From assembly GCF_021869535.1 (NCBI RefSeq), contig NW_026262581.1, forward strand, positions 121,998,771-122,062,770: 64,000 bases of DNA, read 5' to 3'. Position numbers and translations under genes: made by a program. The notes under the pieces were generated by a model. It searched no databases. It saw only the letters and a program-made list of their open reading frames with translations, and was not told the DNA's origin. This document shows positions 29,525 through 42,633 of the stretch, piece after piece; position 1 is the stretch's first letter; each line of letters opens with the position of its first letter. This stretch comes from Mytilus californianus. Taxonomy: Eukaryota > Mollusca > Bivalvia > Mytilida > Mytilidae.

Positions 29525-29735
29525 TACTGTAAATTCAGAAATTATTGCAAGGTTTATATTAATGCGAATATTGCGACTGCATGAGTATCGCAATAATAAA
29601 AGCTCGCATTCTGATATCAGATCCATATAACTGTATGCAGATTTCCCCGAAATCGCAATAGTTAATCTCGCATTTTAGTCCATTCTTCAAAATTCACAAT
29701 AATAAATGCACGCAATAATTTCTGAATTTACAGTA
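29525..29735. mobile_element. 211-bp MITE with perfect 24-bp TIRs
   Basis: The left end starts TACTGTAAATTCAGAAATTA (then TTGC), and the right end is its exact reverse complement. The ends begin and finish with TA, so the target duplication may be TA, as in Tc1/mariner-type MITEs. The interior has a repeated 'GCGAATATTGCGAC / TATCGCAATAATAAAAGC' theme. It has no coding. Confidence 0.88.
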
Positions 29736-30299
29736 CATCATTGATATATCGTATGCTATTGCATTTGTATCAGCTTGCTATGGGAGAAATGAGGCTCTGC
29801 ACCATTTAGCATGCTTCAGCGACTTAAGAATTTTCATAATTTATCAAACATTAAGTTTTGATTAGCTGTAATCTTAAGGAGATTATCCCTAGAACAGCAG
29901 GTAATTTAAAAACCACCTTCAAACTTTTAGTAACACCAATTTTCAAAAATGTTACATTTGCTGTAAAGCAACAGAGTCATGTTAAGGTGTAGGTCCATAA
30001 AATAGTTATTTCTTCTCAAATCTGAAGAGTGATACAGCGTTTAACCTTTAGTTTTTATATTGTTGCAAGTTGTGATGATAAAATGTTGTAGTTAGTTTAG
30101 TGTATACATGTCAAAATCACAAAACCATTGAAAACTAAGATATGAACATTTTTCCTGATTTTTTTGGAGTTACATATCTTATGAAGTGTACTCCTGGCTA
30201 GATAAAAAATAAATCATATTTTACCATCAGACTTGTCATTATTTTCAGCCTTGAAAATTCTTACAGTGCAAATGGATGTACTATATTTTATGAGGAATA

Positions 30300-31242
30300 A
30301 ACTGCTTCACTAAGCGCAGCTGGATACGCCTGCAGAGGTCCAACCCTGAACAGTTGGGGCAAAAATGGACACAATATTCAAGCTTGATACAGGTCTGAAT
30401 TTGGATTGTAATTGAATATTTGATACATTATTGGTTTCTGAATAAATGTAGTCAAAGAACTTGAAATTGGTTATATGAAAGATTTCTTGCTGTTGTGCAA
30501 TACACTGTGCTGTTGCGCAATACTTTGTAAATCTGTTGTCAGCCTACAAAGAAATAAAATCTTATAACTCGGAAAAGTAAAATCGAAAATTTATAAAAAT
30601 CAAAAGGGAGCTTACAAAAATAGATATAAACAATTTACCAAAGATTCATAAAAAAATGCTGAAAGCATTTTTGAGTTATTGTCCGAAAACTGGAAAATCT
30701 CCCTTTTTGTAATGAATAAAACCCCATAAATCAGAAATGTAAAAGTCTGAAATTTATAAAAATCAAAAGGGAGCTCATGTCGATAGAAATAAACAATTCA
30801 CCCAAGTTTCTTGCAAATTGGTGAAATTGTTTTTGAGTTATTGTCTGAAAACTGGAAAATCCCCCCTTTTTTAATGAATAAAACCCCAAAACTTGGAAAT
30901 GGTAAATTCGAAATTTATAAAAAAACGAAAGGGAGCTCACGTCAATAGATATGAACAATTCACAAAAGTTTCATGCAAATTGGTGAATTTTTTTATGAGT
31001 TATTGTCCGAAAATTGGAAAATCCCCCCTTTTTTAATGAATAAAACCCCAATACTCGGAAATGGTAAATCTGAAATTTATAAAAAAACAAAAGGGAGCTC
31101 ACGTCAATAGATATAAACAATTCACCAAAGTTTCATGCATATTGGTTAAAGCGTTTTTTAATTAATATCCGACATGTTGGCGACGGACAGACAGACAGTC
31201 AACGGTATACCATAATACGTCCCGTAAACGGGCGTATAAAAA
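30300..31242 (-). mobile_element. Repeat family B, inverted copy with four ~158-bp internal units
   Basis: 30305-30530 is the reverse complement of 6800-7075 (CAGCTGGATACGCCTGCAGA; CAAGCTTGATACAGGTCTGAA). About four tandem units follow with GAGTTATTGTCCGAAAACTGG, TGAATAAAACCCCA and AAAAGGGAGCTCACGTCAAT. It ends TACGTCCCGTAAACGGGCGTA, close to a palindrome. Confidence 0.75.
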
Positions 31243-31818
31243 GTGTAAGCTTTCCTTTAGATGGAACTCATTGTACAGCAATCACAATTATTCACTCGAA
31301 GCTTATATATGCAAATAGTTGTGGTGTGAAAATATTTTTGGATTTACACACACATGCAAAATTCTTCGGCCACAAAAATTTATCTGTTAGATGAAAATAT
31401 ATGTTTTATATTTAAGGGAAAATTATTTAGGGGATAGGGGGATCTTGTGTTTTCAGGAAAATTATCAAATGATTTCATTATTATACTGATGAGGACATTC
31501 ACCAATCAGCTACTTAGATAATTTTTATATTTTACTTTTCTTCTCTACTGGTTTTCTAACTTTAGTGATCATTAAAATCTGCTGTAACCATTAAACTTTA
31601 TTTGATTAAAATGATAAATGAAGATTATACAGTTATTTTACTAGCTATGAGATTTCCAGACTTATGGAGGTACCAGTCTAAAATGGGCTTTTTGCATATT
31701 TATCTAGCACATACTGAGAGAAAACATCCTGTCAAGTTATAATGACAGATTTGTTTAAACAACAGTGTAATGGGTCTTTTTGTATATCTACATAAGGAGT
31801 GTTAGATTCAATTTTTTG

Positions 31819-32450
31819 TCTCGCCTTGACAGAGTCAAAAAGCGAGACATAGGTATGCTGTTTCCTGCGTCGGCATTAGTTTATTATTAGGTCAGTTCAA
31901 GGGGAACCATTAATGGTATTCAGTTGTATAAGCATTAGCACATCTCATTTCCATGGAGAATATTTGGCCCCGCCCCCTCAGTCATGGTCTATTTACTTTG
32001 AAACTTTTGCTTAGTTTACATGTTTTAGTTTGTGATTAGATCAGTTTAAGATGAACTGCTAATGTTAAGTCAATGATTATATATATAATTTGGTATGCAA
32101 ATTTATTGGCATTTGCAAGTTTCATTTCCATGAAGATTATATAACCCCACCCCCTAATTATGGTTCATTGACTTTGAAACTTTTACATAGTTTACAAGTT
32201 AATGTTTGTGTTTAGGTTTGTTTAAAGGGAACGACTTATGAAAAGTCAATGGTATTTGGTTTGCAGTTGTATTAGCATTGGCACATCTTATTTCCATGGA
32301 GATTGTTTAGCCCTGTACCTTCAGTCATGGTTCATTGACTTTGAATATTTGCATAACTTACATGTTAAAGTATTGCTATTTTAATTTCAACATTTGCATT
32401 ATCAAAATAACAAATAGGCGAGACATATCTCTGTGTTGACAATTTATTTG
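31819..32450. repeat. Repeat family C, second copy
   Basis: It starts TTGTCTCGCCTTGACAGAGTC...AAAGCGAGACATAGG and ends AGGCGAGACATATCTCTGTG. The body shows units with CTCATTTCCATGGAG and TCATGGTTCATTGACTTTG. Confidence 0.7.
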
Positions 32451-32929
32451 ATTATTTCAACTCAATCTTTGAGTAATACACAGCAAATCAAACATTACAA
32501 TTAAAAAACCAATGGTCTATCTCCAATACAAATATTGGAAATAGTTTCTAAAACAATTTTCTGTATTGTAGTGTTCTATCGCCAGAAAAACAGATGCTTT
32601 ATTTTTTAAGGTGGTTGTTTATTCAAAAACAATTGAACAAAGAGTTGCTCTTCATGTACTTAAATTTGATTGCTATATATCATATTTTCTAAACCTGAGT
32701 CAAATATATATGATATTGCACTTTTAAAATATTCAATTTCCTAACATTCAGAAAAAATGTGATTTACATAATTCTAACATTCATACAATGAAGTACATAT
32801 TCTTTAAATAAACAAACTGATTCTCTTAATGATACCTGTATTCTTCTGGAACTAAAATACTTTACATTTTTATGTAGGCAATAGCGCGGAAAACGGTGTG
32901 TATAATGGGAGAGTCTTGTGTTGAAATAT

Positions 32930-33117
32930 TAAACGAAAACGAAAACGGAAAAAGTATGTTTGTTTTCAAGATTATTAATTGTAAACGAAAACGGAAAAAG
33001 TATGTTTGTTTTCAAGAATATTAATTGTAAACGAAAACGGAAAAAGTATGTTTGTTTTCAAGAATATTAATTGTAAACGAAAACGGAAAAATATTGTTTT
33101 CAAGAATATTAATTGTT
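32930..33117. repeat. 46-bp minisatellite, about 4 copies
   Basis: ATTGTAAACGAAAACGGAAA followed by AAGTATGTTTGTTTTCAAGA is repeated in tandem; the last copy has a short deletion. Confidence 0.92.
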
Positions 33118-33789
33118 AAAGTTCTAACTGAATGCGGTTCGATTTTATAATTTTACAACAGAATATTTTGTAACATTCTTTAAAATGTTCTTTCGTGACA
33201 TTTTAAGAACTGTTTAACCTGCTTATACTGTATATTAGTAATGATTTGTCCTTTTCGTGTGGACATTTAATCAGTGTTTTACTTCCTAATTTCATTTACT
33301 CATATCTAAAGGCAAGCTTTGGTACCCTTTTTTACTTCCACAAGCAATGTTTAATATAAGATACTTGAAAAGATATTTGATAATATTCAAATACAATAAC
33401 CCTAAAAATCACAAGACTACAGGACAAACACACTATCAAATCTTGAAAATATGCCGCCAAGAAAATACTATAAACTTAAAAAACTTTATGAGTATTACAT
33501 AATACATTCTGCAGTATAAACTTTAAAGTAATCAAAAATTAAAGTATAATTATAGATACAACAAGGTTTGTGCACACACAAATTTGCACAGGAAAAATGC
33601 ATTAACTTAGAGAAACTTTTAATAGGATTACATAAAAATTCTGCAACATAAACTTAGTAGGCACGAACAGTATTTAAATTCATAAATATGACAAGTTATA
33701 TATAATGAGCACATAAATTTGCCCAGGAAAATGGATAATCATATGGAAAACCGTAAAAGTATTACACAACAAATTCTGCAATACGAATT

Positions 33790-34215
33790 CTAATTTTCCA
33801 TACAGAGGAAGGCATTGACTATAAGTTCACATTGAAGAAAGCGTTCTTTCGGTGTTGACAGTCTGATAGTAATATATTCTACCCAATACTCGGTGACATA
33901 GTCGGCCAAAGCTGTAATGTCGATAGTAATACTCGGTGACATGGTCGGCCAAAGCTGTTATGTCGATGGCAATATCTTCGGCGTCTCCAAGTGTAGTTAA
34001 CCACACATCTTCAATTAGCTCTATTGGGACAAGGAGTAAGACTATATATATATGTACAGCAAGTGTTATTAGTAGTCAGAGGTCGTAATTATCTTTGTAA
34101 GAAGGTGGCGAATCCAAGTTTCAGACTAAGTGTCATCTCTAGTTCCGAATGGACGTTGTATAGCAGCACGAAGATTTTGCACAGATCACATGCAGATCAC
34201 ATGCAGATCCAAATA
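33790..34215 (-). pseudogene. Coding-like segment, possible decayed 3' end of an unidentified gene
   Basis: On the minus strand, 34020-33790 reads PIELIEDVWLTTLGDAEDIA then IDITALADHVTEY. A tandem ~50-bp duplication (around 33880-33960) shifts the frame, and the second copy continues DYVTEYWVEYITIRLSTPKE to a TAG at 33790. A pyrimidine-rich stretch plus CAATAG at 34021-34026 could be an acceptor. Further up, VQNLRAAIQRPFGTRDDT (about 34205-34150) is followed by a stop and SETWIRHLLTK. It may be a transposon ORF or host gene wrecked by mutation; I do not recognise it. Confidence 0.35.
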
Positions 34216-34699
34216 CGGAGAGTTTCTAAGTCTTTATTTGCACTTGCATCATCACAATTTAATATTATAGGTCACTATACCTTGGTTTAACTAATAATTT
34301 CAGGCGGCATTTTTGTAAATTGCACGGTGTTTTCAGCTAACTTTTCCCGCAGGCCTTGCCGGACGGCCATTAAATTTCCAGCGCCATATTTGAATTTTGA
34401 CAAATATAAAATTTTATTTTTCAGACAGTAAGTCTAAGTCTTTTTGTGACTTATAAATAATTAAAATAAATAATTCAGACATCTTTATAATCATTTCGAA
34501 CAAAACATTTTTTCTATTCTAGTCAAGTTTAAATTTTTGACCACATAGTCTGTAGTCTAGACCCCCCTTCTCTTATTTTATTTTCTTATTAAAATTTTTT
34601 ATCGCATACATATATAGTTTAATTAAACCTTTAAACACACTGTACTTGTGTTTCAACCAATATCCTGTGTTGACTGTGTTTGAAAGATAAAAGAAAACT

Positions 34700-37540
34700 T
34701 AGTACTCTGTTCCCACAAAGATTGATATATGTCTGAGACTAAAGTTGTAAAGTCAAGCAGATACTTCAGAGTAAATAAGAGAGATATTCAGGATAAAACA
34801 GCCCAAAGCCAACCTAAAATTATATCTGATAGTAAAGGCAACTACATAAAGAGAGCTATTACAACTGAAGACTTCCTAAATATAAAATTTATCTCAAAAA
34901 AAGGACAAAAAGTACAGCAAACTATTGATTGGGCCGAAAAAGAATTACCATCTATCTGTCATCAACACAAAAACATCACATTTTATATTTGGCTAGTAAC
35001 CTGTAATTTAACCGAACTTAACAAAACTACCAGATATACATCTCTCTTGTGAACCAAAACGATTCAAACGTCCGATATCTAAGAAGAAAATTTATTGAAC
35101 TTCAGGCTGTCATCACCAAAATAAAACCAAAATCAGAAATCATCTTCTTAGAAGTACCGCCATACTCCATTCAGTGCTGGAACAGATCACAAGGCCACAA
35201 AAACCCGGACATTTTCAGTGAAGACGAAGAACATCAGCAAGAACCAAGAGCAAACCTCAGCGCTATACACCAGCTAAATATGAAAACTTTAGTATCAATA
35301 AAACCAGGGCCTTGAACAAAAAGCTAGAAGCATGTAATAGAACAATGGACATAAAAATTGAGCAGAAACATCAAAACTACATCCTAGAGCTATCAGCACT
35401 GCTTATGAAATTATAAAGGGGGAAATAGACATATACTTTGAACAACACTCTACATACAAGCTCTTGCCAAAACACCAGCATGATAACCAAGGGCTATGCA
35501 TCAGAGCATCACATTCGGTCAGAAATAGAAGTAGTAACAGACAACTCTATCGTATCAACTTATTCCATGCTACATCAAAGGTAGAGGTTAATGGCCAAGG
35601 TATGGAACTCTTCCTGACACACATTGAAGATATAAAAGAAAGAATGAAATCAAGAGGGAACTATAAGATATATAACAAACAGATAGAGGAACAGATAAAC
35701 ATAATCATGAGAAATGAAGCCGATATAGGAATAAGAGCAAAACAGAATGAGTCACTTGTAAAAACAACAGCTCATCAGCCTAAAACCAACCACAGTAATA
35801 GAATACTAGTATCCAAAGGGGCAGAATGTATACAAAATACAGACGAAGAAGTTCTAAGTAACTGGAATAGAGCCATTGAGTGGACAAAAGATGAACCAAC
35901 ACCCAGTCAGGATACAAGTGCAGTCAACATGTCTACTATACATAACTAATGTGCCATATGCAAACAGACAGCACAACCAGAAATATCCATAGACTGTATT
36001 GCATGCGGCCAACTGTTTCATTATACATGTTAAAACATTGATCCTGTAAGGATAAGCCAAACTGAAGAAGAACAGTATTCATGTAGGAGCTGCTCTATTA
36101 TGGACATGGATGTGGTTAATATATCACTGAGAAGCAATAACTCAATTATAGATACAGAAGGAACAATAACAAAAGTAAGTCTAGAAGAACAAGGCTCGAC
36201 AGAGGAATATAGTGAAATGGCCCATATAGTTAAAAACGTGCCAGACAATACATCTAAAGACAGTCCAACTAGAAATGACATTACGATGGAAGAAGCAGGA
36301 AATGCAAACACAGAATAATTAGAAATGAACAAAATGGCTACATTCAAACAGCCTAACCAAATGTTACAGAATGTCAGAAATGAACAAATAGAAAATGTAG
36401 ATGAGCCAAAAAACATGAAAACAAAACCGAAAAGGCAATATAAGTGCAAAAATATAAATGAAACTACTCAACAGCTGGAAGATCAATTAGCACAATGCAG
36501 AGCAAGACTATAGTCATAATGGAAGATACCAATAGAGACTATAGAAATACAATCAATCTACTTAGGATGCAAACAGAAGAAAGCACCATTGACAAAGGTA
36601 ATTTAAAATCCTATCAGCCAAATTGTATCTGTAGCAACAACTCGCAGGAGCAGATAGAGACCTAAGAATTAAACATCAAATGGAAATGAATGAATTAAGA
36701 AATAAACTGCAATTAATGGAACTACAGAAAGAACTAAGAATGTGGCAAAGACCAGGAAGTCATGAATATTATCCTTATAACCAGAATATGGATAATACTA
36801 GGAACACAAACCAACACCAAATGAGTAATCAGCATACTGGCGTACAGCTAACAAATCAGCAATCCAGGATTCCTAATCAAGCCAATCCACTATTCATGAA
36901 TTATATGGCACCTCCACACTATAGCCAGATACCAACAGAGCAGAATAAATCATGGCCATATAAAAGCGTCAATGCACCACAATAGCAGAATACAGGCTAT
37001 ACCTGCAAATGGCCAAAGCAGCCACCATTACACTGGCTATAGAAGTATACCAACTGGCAGTATCAACACTAACATGATACAAAATGCACATTTATACAGA
37101 CAGTAATATAGGATAGCTCCTTAACCTATACCACAAAATATAAATTACCACCAAGGATATAGTCAACAACAGACAAACAGAAAGGAACAAAGTCAAAGAA
37201 ACATCAATAAAAGATTCTATGACCAAAGAACAAGCATGCCAGTAATAGCTAAACAAAGTCAGGCAGAAGAAATTGAAAGACAAAATCAACTACAACAACA
37301 AACAAATCAGGCTGATAATATCAACCAAATAGACAAAGAACTAACAGAGGAAGCTAGAATGAACATCAATCTAACAAATTCAGCTTTTTTGACTACCGCG
37401 AAAAATGATGAAGATAAAACGCATACAGAAGTAAACCATCAAGTAGAAGTCACGTCCAGAACTGGTCTTATAACAACGACTTCTAGTGGGGACGCCCCGC
37501 TGGAAGCGGACTGCCATCAGAAGTTTCCCTCTCAAAGGGG
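34700..37540 (+). pseudogene. LINE ORF1 region: esterase-like start, PHD-type finger, coiled coil (frameshifted)
   Basis: ORF pieces follow one another in changing frames. 34729-35052 has IISDSKGNYI, like the Gly-Asp-Ser block of SGNH esterases, followed by KPKSEIIFLEVPPYS (35049-35315). 35464-35949 is next. At about 35950-36095 a Cys/His series reads C-A-I-C, D-C-I-A-C-G-Q-L-F-H-Y-T-C and S-C-R-S-C, spaced like a PHD finger, with one stop inside. 36325-36985 is rich in Gln/Asn with a coiled-coil look (LEDQLAQCRARL; NKLQLMELQKELRMW). Esterase plus PHD in ORF1 is a known arrangement for CR1/L2-type LINEs. Several stops make it inactive. Confidence 0.65.
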
Positions 37541-37599
37541 GGGCTAATGTTGGTGATCCTAAGCATCTAAAGGAACTAGTTCAGGCTGACAATCTAGAA

Positions 37600-40500
37600 A
37601 CAAAAGAAGATGGGAATAGAAAGAAACCAAATCATTTTTTAGGCAGCGGCCGATCAAACAAGATAAAAGGGAGGATATCATTATAGGTACACTCAATGTA
37701 CAAAATGTGAAGTCAAACGCTTTCTATATCAAAAACTTGTTAAGGGATGTACAGGTGTTATGCATTCAAGAACACTGGCTCTTCAATGCGGAAAAGAAAT
37801 TCATAGCTGAAATTGCTGAAAATAGCGCATACATAGCTAAAAGCGTTGATGATAATGAAGACCCTGATTTCAACGTATCAATGAAAAGGGGATATGGGGG
37901 AGTAGCCATAATCTGGAAAAAAGAAATTAATGAAAACATAAAGGAACTGATAGACGGTGGAAATAGAATACAAGCCATACATATTCAACAAGGAGACAAA
38001 CCAATATGTCTTATAAATGTATATATGCCATCAGATAACAAAAATGCAGACATCGAATACAAAGACACTTTGGCTCAAATTGATGAAATGATTGAGAAAT
38101 ATAAAGATACACACGAAATTATAGTATGTGGAGACATGAACGGGTCACTCCATAGAAGCTCTACACCTCATGATAAAATTCTACAGACTTTCTGCAAGGA
38201 AAAACGTATAGGAAATACTGAGAAATGCCCATTAAAAGAAACATTTTATCACCAGAATGGTAAATCGAAAGGACAAATTGATTACTTCCTCTTCAAAAGT
38301 AACTCGGAAATAATAAATAAAATCAAACAAATTGATGTCCTTGATACCGACCCAGAGAATACCTCGGACCATGTACCTGTTATTCTGACACTGAATAGCC
38401 AACTGAAAAAAGTAAGGGAAAAAGCAACTATCATAGCAAAACCTAAATGGACTGACTGTGACCATCAAATTTATAAGGAAATCATCAATAAAGATCTCCA
38501 AACCTCATGCAAAAATCAAAAGGAATCATTGAGCAAGATATAAGAAATCTAGAAAAATTGCTACATAAAGCCGGAGAAGTGGCAATCCCAAAGTATAGAA
38601 GAAAAATCAAAATCAAATCAAAGGGAAAGGCGATATGGAATGAACAAATAGAAAAGGCATCAAAGCAATCAAAAAATGCATATAAAGTATGGAGGCAACA
38701 TGGAGCACCTCAAGAAAGAAGTAACGAGCTCAAAATCAAAATGGCAACTGCAAAAAAAATACTTCGAAAAGCACAAACACAAGCTTATGCCTCTCAGACA
38801 GAATCAACAGCGGGAAAAATTATGAAAGCCTCAAATGCAGACACAAAACTTTTTTACAAGCTTATCAACATGCAAAGAAAAACACCACTTACTAACACCA
38901 AGATACTGAAACTGAATGAAAAGACTGCAGAAGATGGACTAAGCATAATGAACATTTGGCAAGAACATTTCCAACAACTAGCTACGCCAACATTAGAGGA
39001 AAATTTTGACACTGAAAAGCTAGAGCTTGTAGAAATACAAAACAATATAATAGAATCCATAGAAAGGGAAAAAGGTCAAGGCATTGATCATGTCAATGTA
39101 AAGGAGGTAAACTAAGCTATAGAAAAACTTAAAGCAGGAAAAGCACCGGATGAGGATGGAATTTCGGCAGAACACTACAAATATGGGATGGATGAGTTAA
39201 CTCCCTTTATAGTACATTTGCTAAATTTAATTTTAACATATCTGTATGTACCAATCTTCCTAAAGACAGGGATTCTTACACCAATCCTACAGAAAGAAAA
39301 AGACAAAACATTATCATCTAGCTATAGAGGAATAACTGTGACTAAAACCTTTGCAAAAATATTACAAAGTATACTGAAGGATAGAGTTGACTCTGTATTT
39401 AATAACATACAAAACTCCTTGCAAAGAGGTTTTACAGAAGGAGTGTCATCACTATGCGCAGCTTTCCTCACATCAGAAGCAATCGAAGAAAGTAAGAAAT
39501 TAAAGATACTGATGATTTTAATAACTCTTGATGCAGAAAAAAACATTTGACAAACTAAACCATGAAATACTATTCAACAAGCTGTACCATTATGGAATAA
39601 AAGGAAAACTCTGGATACTACTGAGAAACTTGTATAAAGGCATGAGCATTAAGGTTACTTGGGAAGGTCAATGTACAGAAGATGTAATGGTGTTACAAGG
39701 AATTCAACAAGGTGCAAAACTATCTACAACGCTAAATAAATGCTACAACAACGTCCTACTGGATAGCATTTTAAAAAGTGGATTTGGAGCATGTATTGGT
39801 GATATACAAGTCCCTGCACCCACATGTGCCGATGACATTGCTGTCCTGGCAAATAGTACAGACGCACAAGGAATATTAGACATAGTACAGCACCATACAA
39901 GCAGATATATAGTTAAAATCAATCCAACTAAATCTGAAGCTGTTTTATACAAAGCAAAAGGCTCAAACATATCAACACTGCAATTCGAAGACGATGACAT
40001 CAATATAACCAATGAAACCAAACACCTAGGTATCAAAAGAAACGAGCAAAACCGGGCAAATATGTCAGAAAGAATAAGAACCGGCAGAGCAACAATATAC
40101 AGCCTTCTCGGAGCTGGTTTACATGTCAGAAGGGGATTCTCATCCATGGTCGCATACAAGCTATGGAGAACATATGCAGTACCAAGAAGAATCTACGGAC
40201 TTGAGGTGATGAACTTACTTGCAAAAGAAAAAAGGACATGCTAGAACTGGCAGAGAGAAAAATCCTCCCGACAAATTCAAGGGCTTCCAAATAATACAGC
40301 AAATATGGCTGTCTATACCCTGGTAGGAGCAGAACCTATTGCCATCACATTAGACAAAAATCTACTTACCTTCTTCATGAATATTGTTCGAAATTCAGGA
40401 ACTATAGAATGTGAAATTCTGCGCCGACAAATAGCATTTTCAGACCAAAGAGGAAAAGACTTTATCAACAGAGTGGAAAAAACTCTATCAAAATACAATT

Positions 40501-40766
40501 TGAAATCTAGTATTTACTACATAGAAAAACCACTTAAGAAAATCGAATGGAAAAGACTAGTAGGAATAAAGATCAAGGAATACTGGAAAAATGAATGTCA
40601 TTATTAAAAAATGGAAAAAAAACATCACTTAAATACATAGAGATACAGAACAATCCATTAAATGAAGCTCACAATATATGGAAAAGCGTAAAAAACAATA
40701 GTAAAGATGTAAAGGCAGGAGAAATAAAAGCAAGAATAAGTACTCAAACGTACATATGCCAAGCCA
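37600..40766 (+). pseudogene. LINE ORF2 region: APE endonuclease and reverse transcriptase (frameshifted)
   Basis: 37707-38543 carries the APE-type endonuclease motifs in order: VLCIQEHWLF, GGVAIIWKKE, INVYMPS, IVCGDMNGS, GQIDYFLFKS and SDHVPVILTL. 38507-39115 is the linker. 39116-40244 is the RT in at least two frames: YRGITVTKTFAKILQ, QRGFTEG, LITLDAEKTFDKLNHE, LQGIQQGAKLS and CADDIAVLANS (palm Asp pair kept). 40305-40766 is the C-terminal part, cut off before the usual Cys-rich end. Internal stops at about 39113, 39548 and 40242 show it is dead. The element is on the + strand and truncated on the right where other repeats begin. Confidence 0.85.
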
Positions 40767-40894
40767 AATTTGTTTATCATTTGACATTTATTATTAAAAA
40801 TTTTATAGATGAAAATCATTTCATACATCATATGCAGGTCTCACTATACCTTCCTAAAACGGGCGCATTACATTTGCGCGCATTTGGGGATTAC

Positions 40895-41893
40895 ATTTTT
40901 TATGCCCCCGTCGAATCGGAGGGGGCATTAAGTTTTACCCTTGTCCGTCCGTACGTCCCAACATTGGTTTCCGTTCTCTAACTTAAGTTTGCCTCATCCA
41001 AATGTCATGAAACTTATACACAATGCTTATTACCACAATAAACAGATCAAGTTTGAATTTCGGGGGCGTCAATTTTACTGTTCTAGAGTTATGCCCTTTA
41101 CAAATGGAAAAATTGCTATATTTTCATTTTTTTTTCTAAAAATATCAGTCATTATTCAAGTAATTTTTAAAATTGGAGTTATCTTCCTTTGTCCATGATT
41201 ATAGTTAAATCAACTACAATCAATGCTTTATACAATGCAATGTTTAATTTTGCCTTCCACTGATAAAATACAGATCAAGTTGAATTTGGGTAGTGTCACT
41301 TTAACCATTATTGAGTTATGCCCCTTTATAAATCGAAAAATTGCAAAATTTTTAGTTTCCATTCTGTAACTTAAGTTTGCACCAACCAAACATTATGAAA
41401 CTATACACAATACTCATTACCACAAAACTAAGATCAAGTACAAATATTGTTTCCGTTCTCTAACTTTAGTTTGCCTCAACCAAATGTTATGAAACTTATA
41501 CACAATGCTTATTACTGCATAATACAGATTAAGTACGAAATTCGGTGGCGTCACTTTTACCATTCTTGAGTTATGACCCTTTTAAACTTAAAAATTGCTG
41601 AATTTTTTCGTTTCCGTTCTCTAACTTTAGTTTGTCTCAACCAAATGTTATAAAACTTATACACAACCGTTCTAGAGTTATGCGTGTTTACAAATAGAAA
41701 AAATGCTGAATTTTTCGTTTCTGTTCTCTACTTAAGGTAGCCTCAACCAAATGTTATGAGACTTACACACAATGCTTATTACCACAAAACTCAGATCAAG
41801 TTCAAATTTGGGTAGCGTCACTTTTACCGTTCTTCAGTTATGTCCCTTTATAACTATATGATATGCAAGTGGGGGCATCATCTGTGTCCACAT
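40895..41893 (+). repeat. Repeat family D, + orientation, with ~150-bp internal units
   Basis: It starts TTATGCCCCCGTCGAATCGG...GGGGGCATTAAG and ends GTGGGGGCATCATCTGTGTC...CACATGTGGACAC. Internal units repeat TTCCGTTCTCTAACTTTAGT, CAACCAAATGTTATGAAACT and GAGTTATG(C/A)CCCTTT. A longer inverted copy is at 62120-63610. Confidence 0.85.
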
Positions 41894-42239
41894 GTGGACA
41901 CAATCCAAATTTATTTACTTTTTACGTTTGCAAGCAGCTTTTGATTGCAGGTAAAACAAGTAAAATAAAGATAATTCAAAATAAATATGACTATAGTTAA
42001 TATGAATTATTTTTGAACATATTCTATTAGTAAATTAAATTATATAGTTTCATATTGAATTTTGAAAAAGAAAAATATATTCAGTGATCATAAGAAATCC
42101 CGTAATAGCTTAAGACAGAGCTAAGCTAAGCTAAGCTTAAGATATACATGCAACTTAATTGCGAATATTTCAAAGCAAATATCATTCTGTTTCATAGTTT
42201 TACCGAACAGCGATTTAATAAATAGTCAAAGCCAGTTTG

Positions 42240-42633
42240 TATATATAAAATTGCGCCAAGGCGAACACATGGAGTTTCGTTTGTGAGAAACAAATCGTGG
42301 GGGTGGGGATCATTTGTGTACGATGGATTTACTTTCCGTATCGACAAAAAACTTAAGTCATGGAGATGCACCGTAAATAATTGCAAAGATATTTCACCAG
42401 ATTCCTTATTTCCTCAAGGTCTTTGGGCTTCACTACCGTTAGCAGAATCCATGTGTACTACAAACAGCCCGGAATTAAAACATGCTCACTACAACGAGCA
42501 ATTTTATTCAGCACATCCATGTATTTTGTGCACGTTACGACCTGTTAAATCAGTACTTTTAATCTTTAGATTTACTATGATTTTACATGTATATCGGTAT
42601 ATATTTCCAGGACTAAGCGATTGTTCACAATAA
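42240..42633 (+). CDS. FLYWCH-like zinc finger ORF (transposon-associated?)
   Basis: The frame is open from before 42262 through RNKSWGWGSFVYDGFTFRID, then KKLKSWRCTVNNCK. After a ~25-residue stretch comes NSPELKHAHYNEQ. Tyr/Phe-rich strand, Trp-Arg-Cys, second Cys four residues on, and a His-x-His pair follow the FLYWCH pattern. The usual short spacer between Cys and His is replaced by a longer one (DISPDSLFPQGLWASLPLAES), which may be an insertion or an unspliced piece. No clear start codon fits; the visible ORF begins at GTG or upstream. FLYWCH fingers often accompany MULE-type transposases. Host gene exon is the alternative. Confidence 0.5.
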
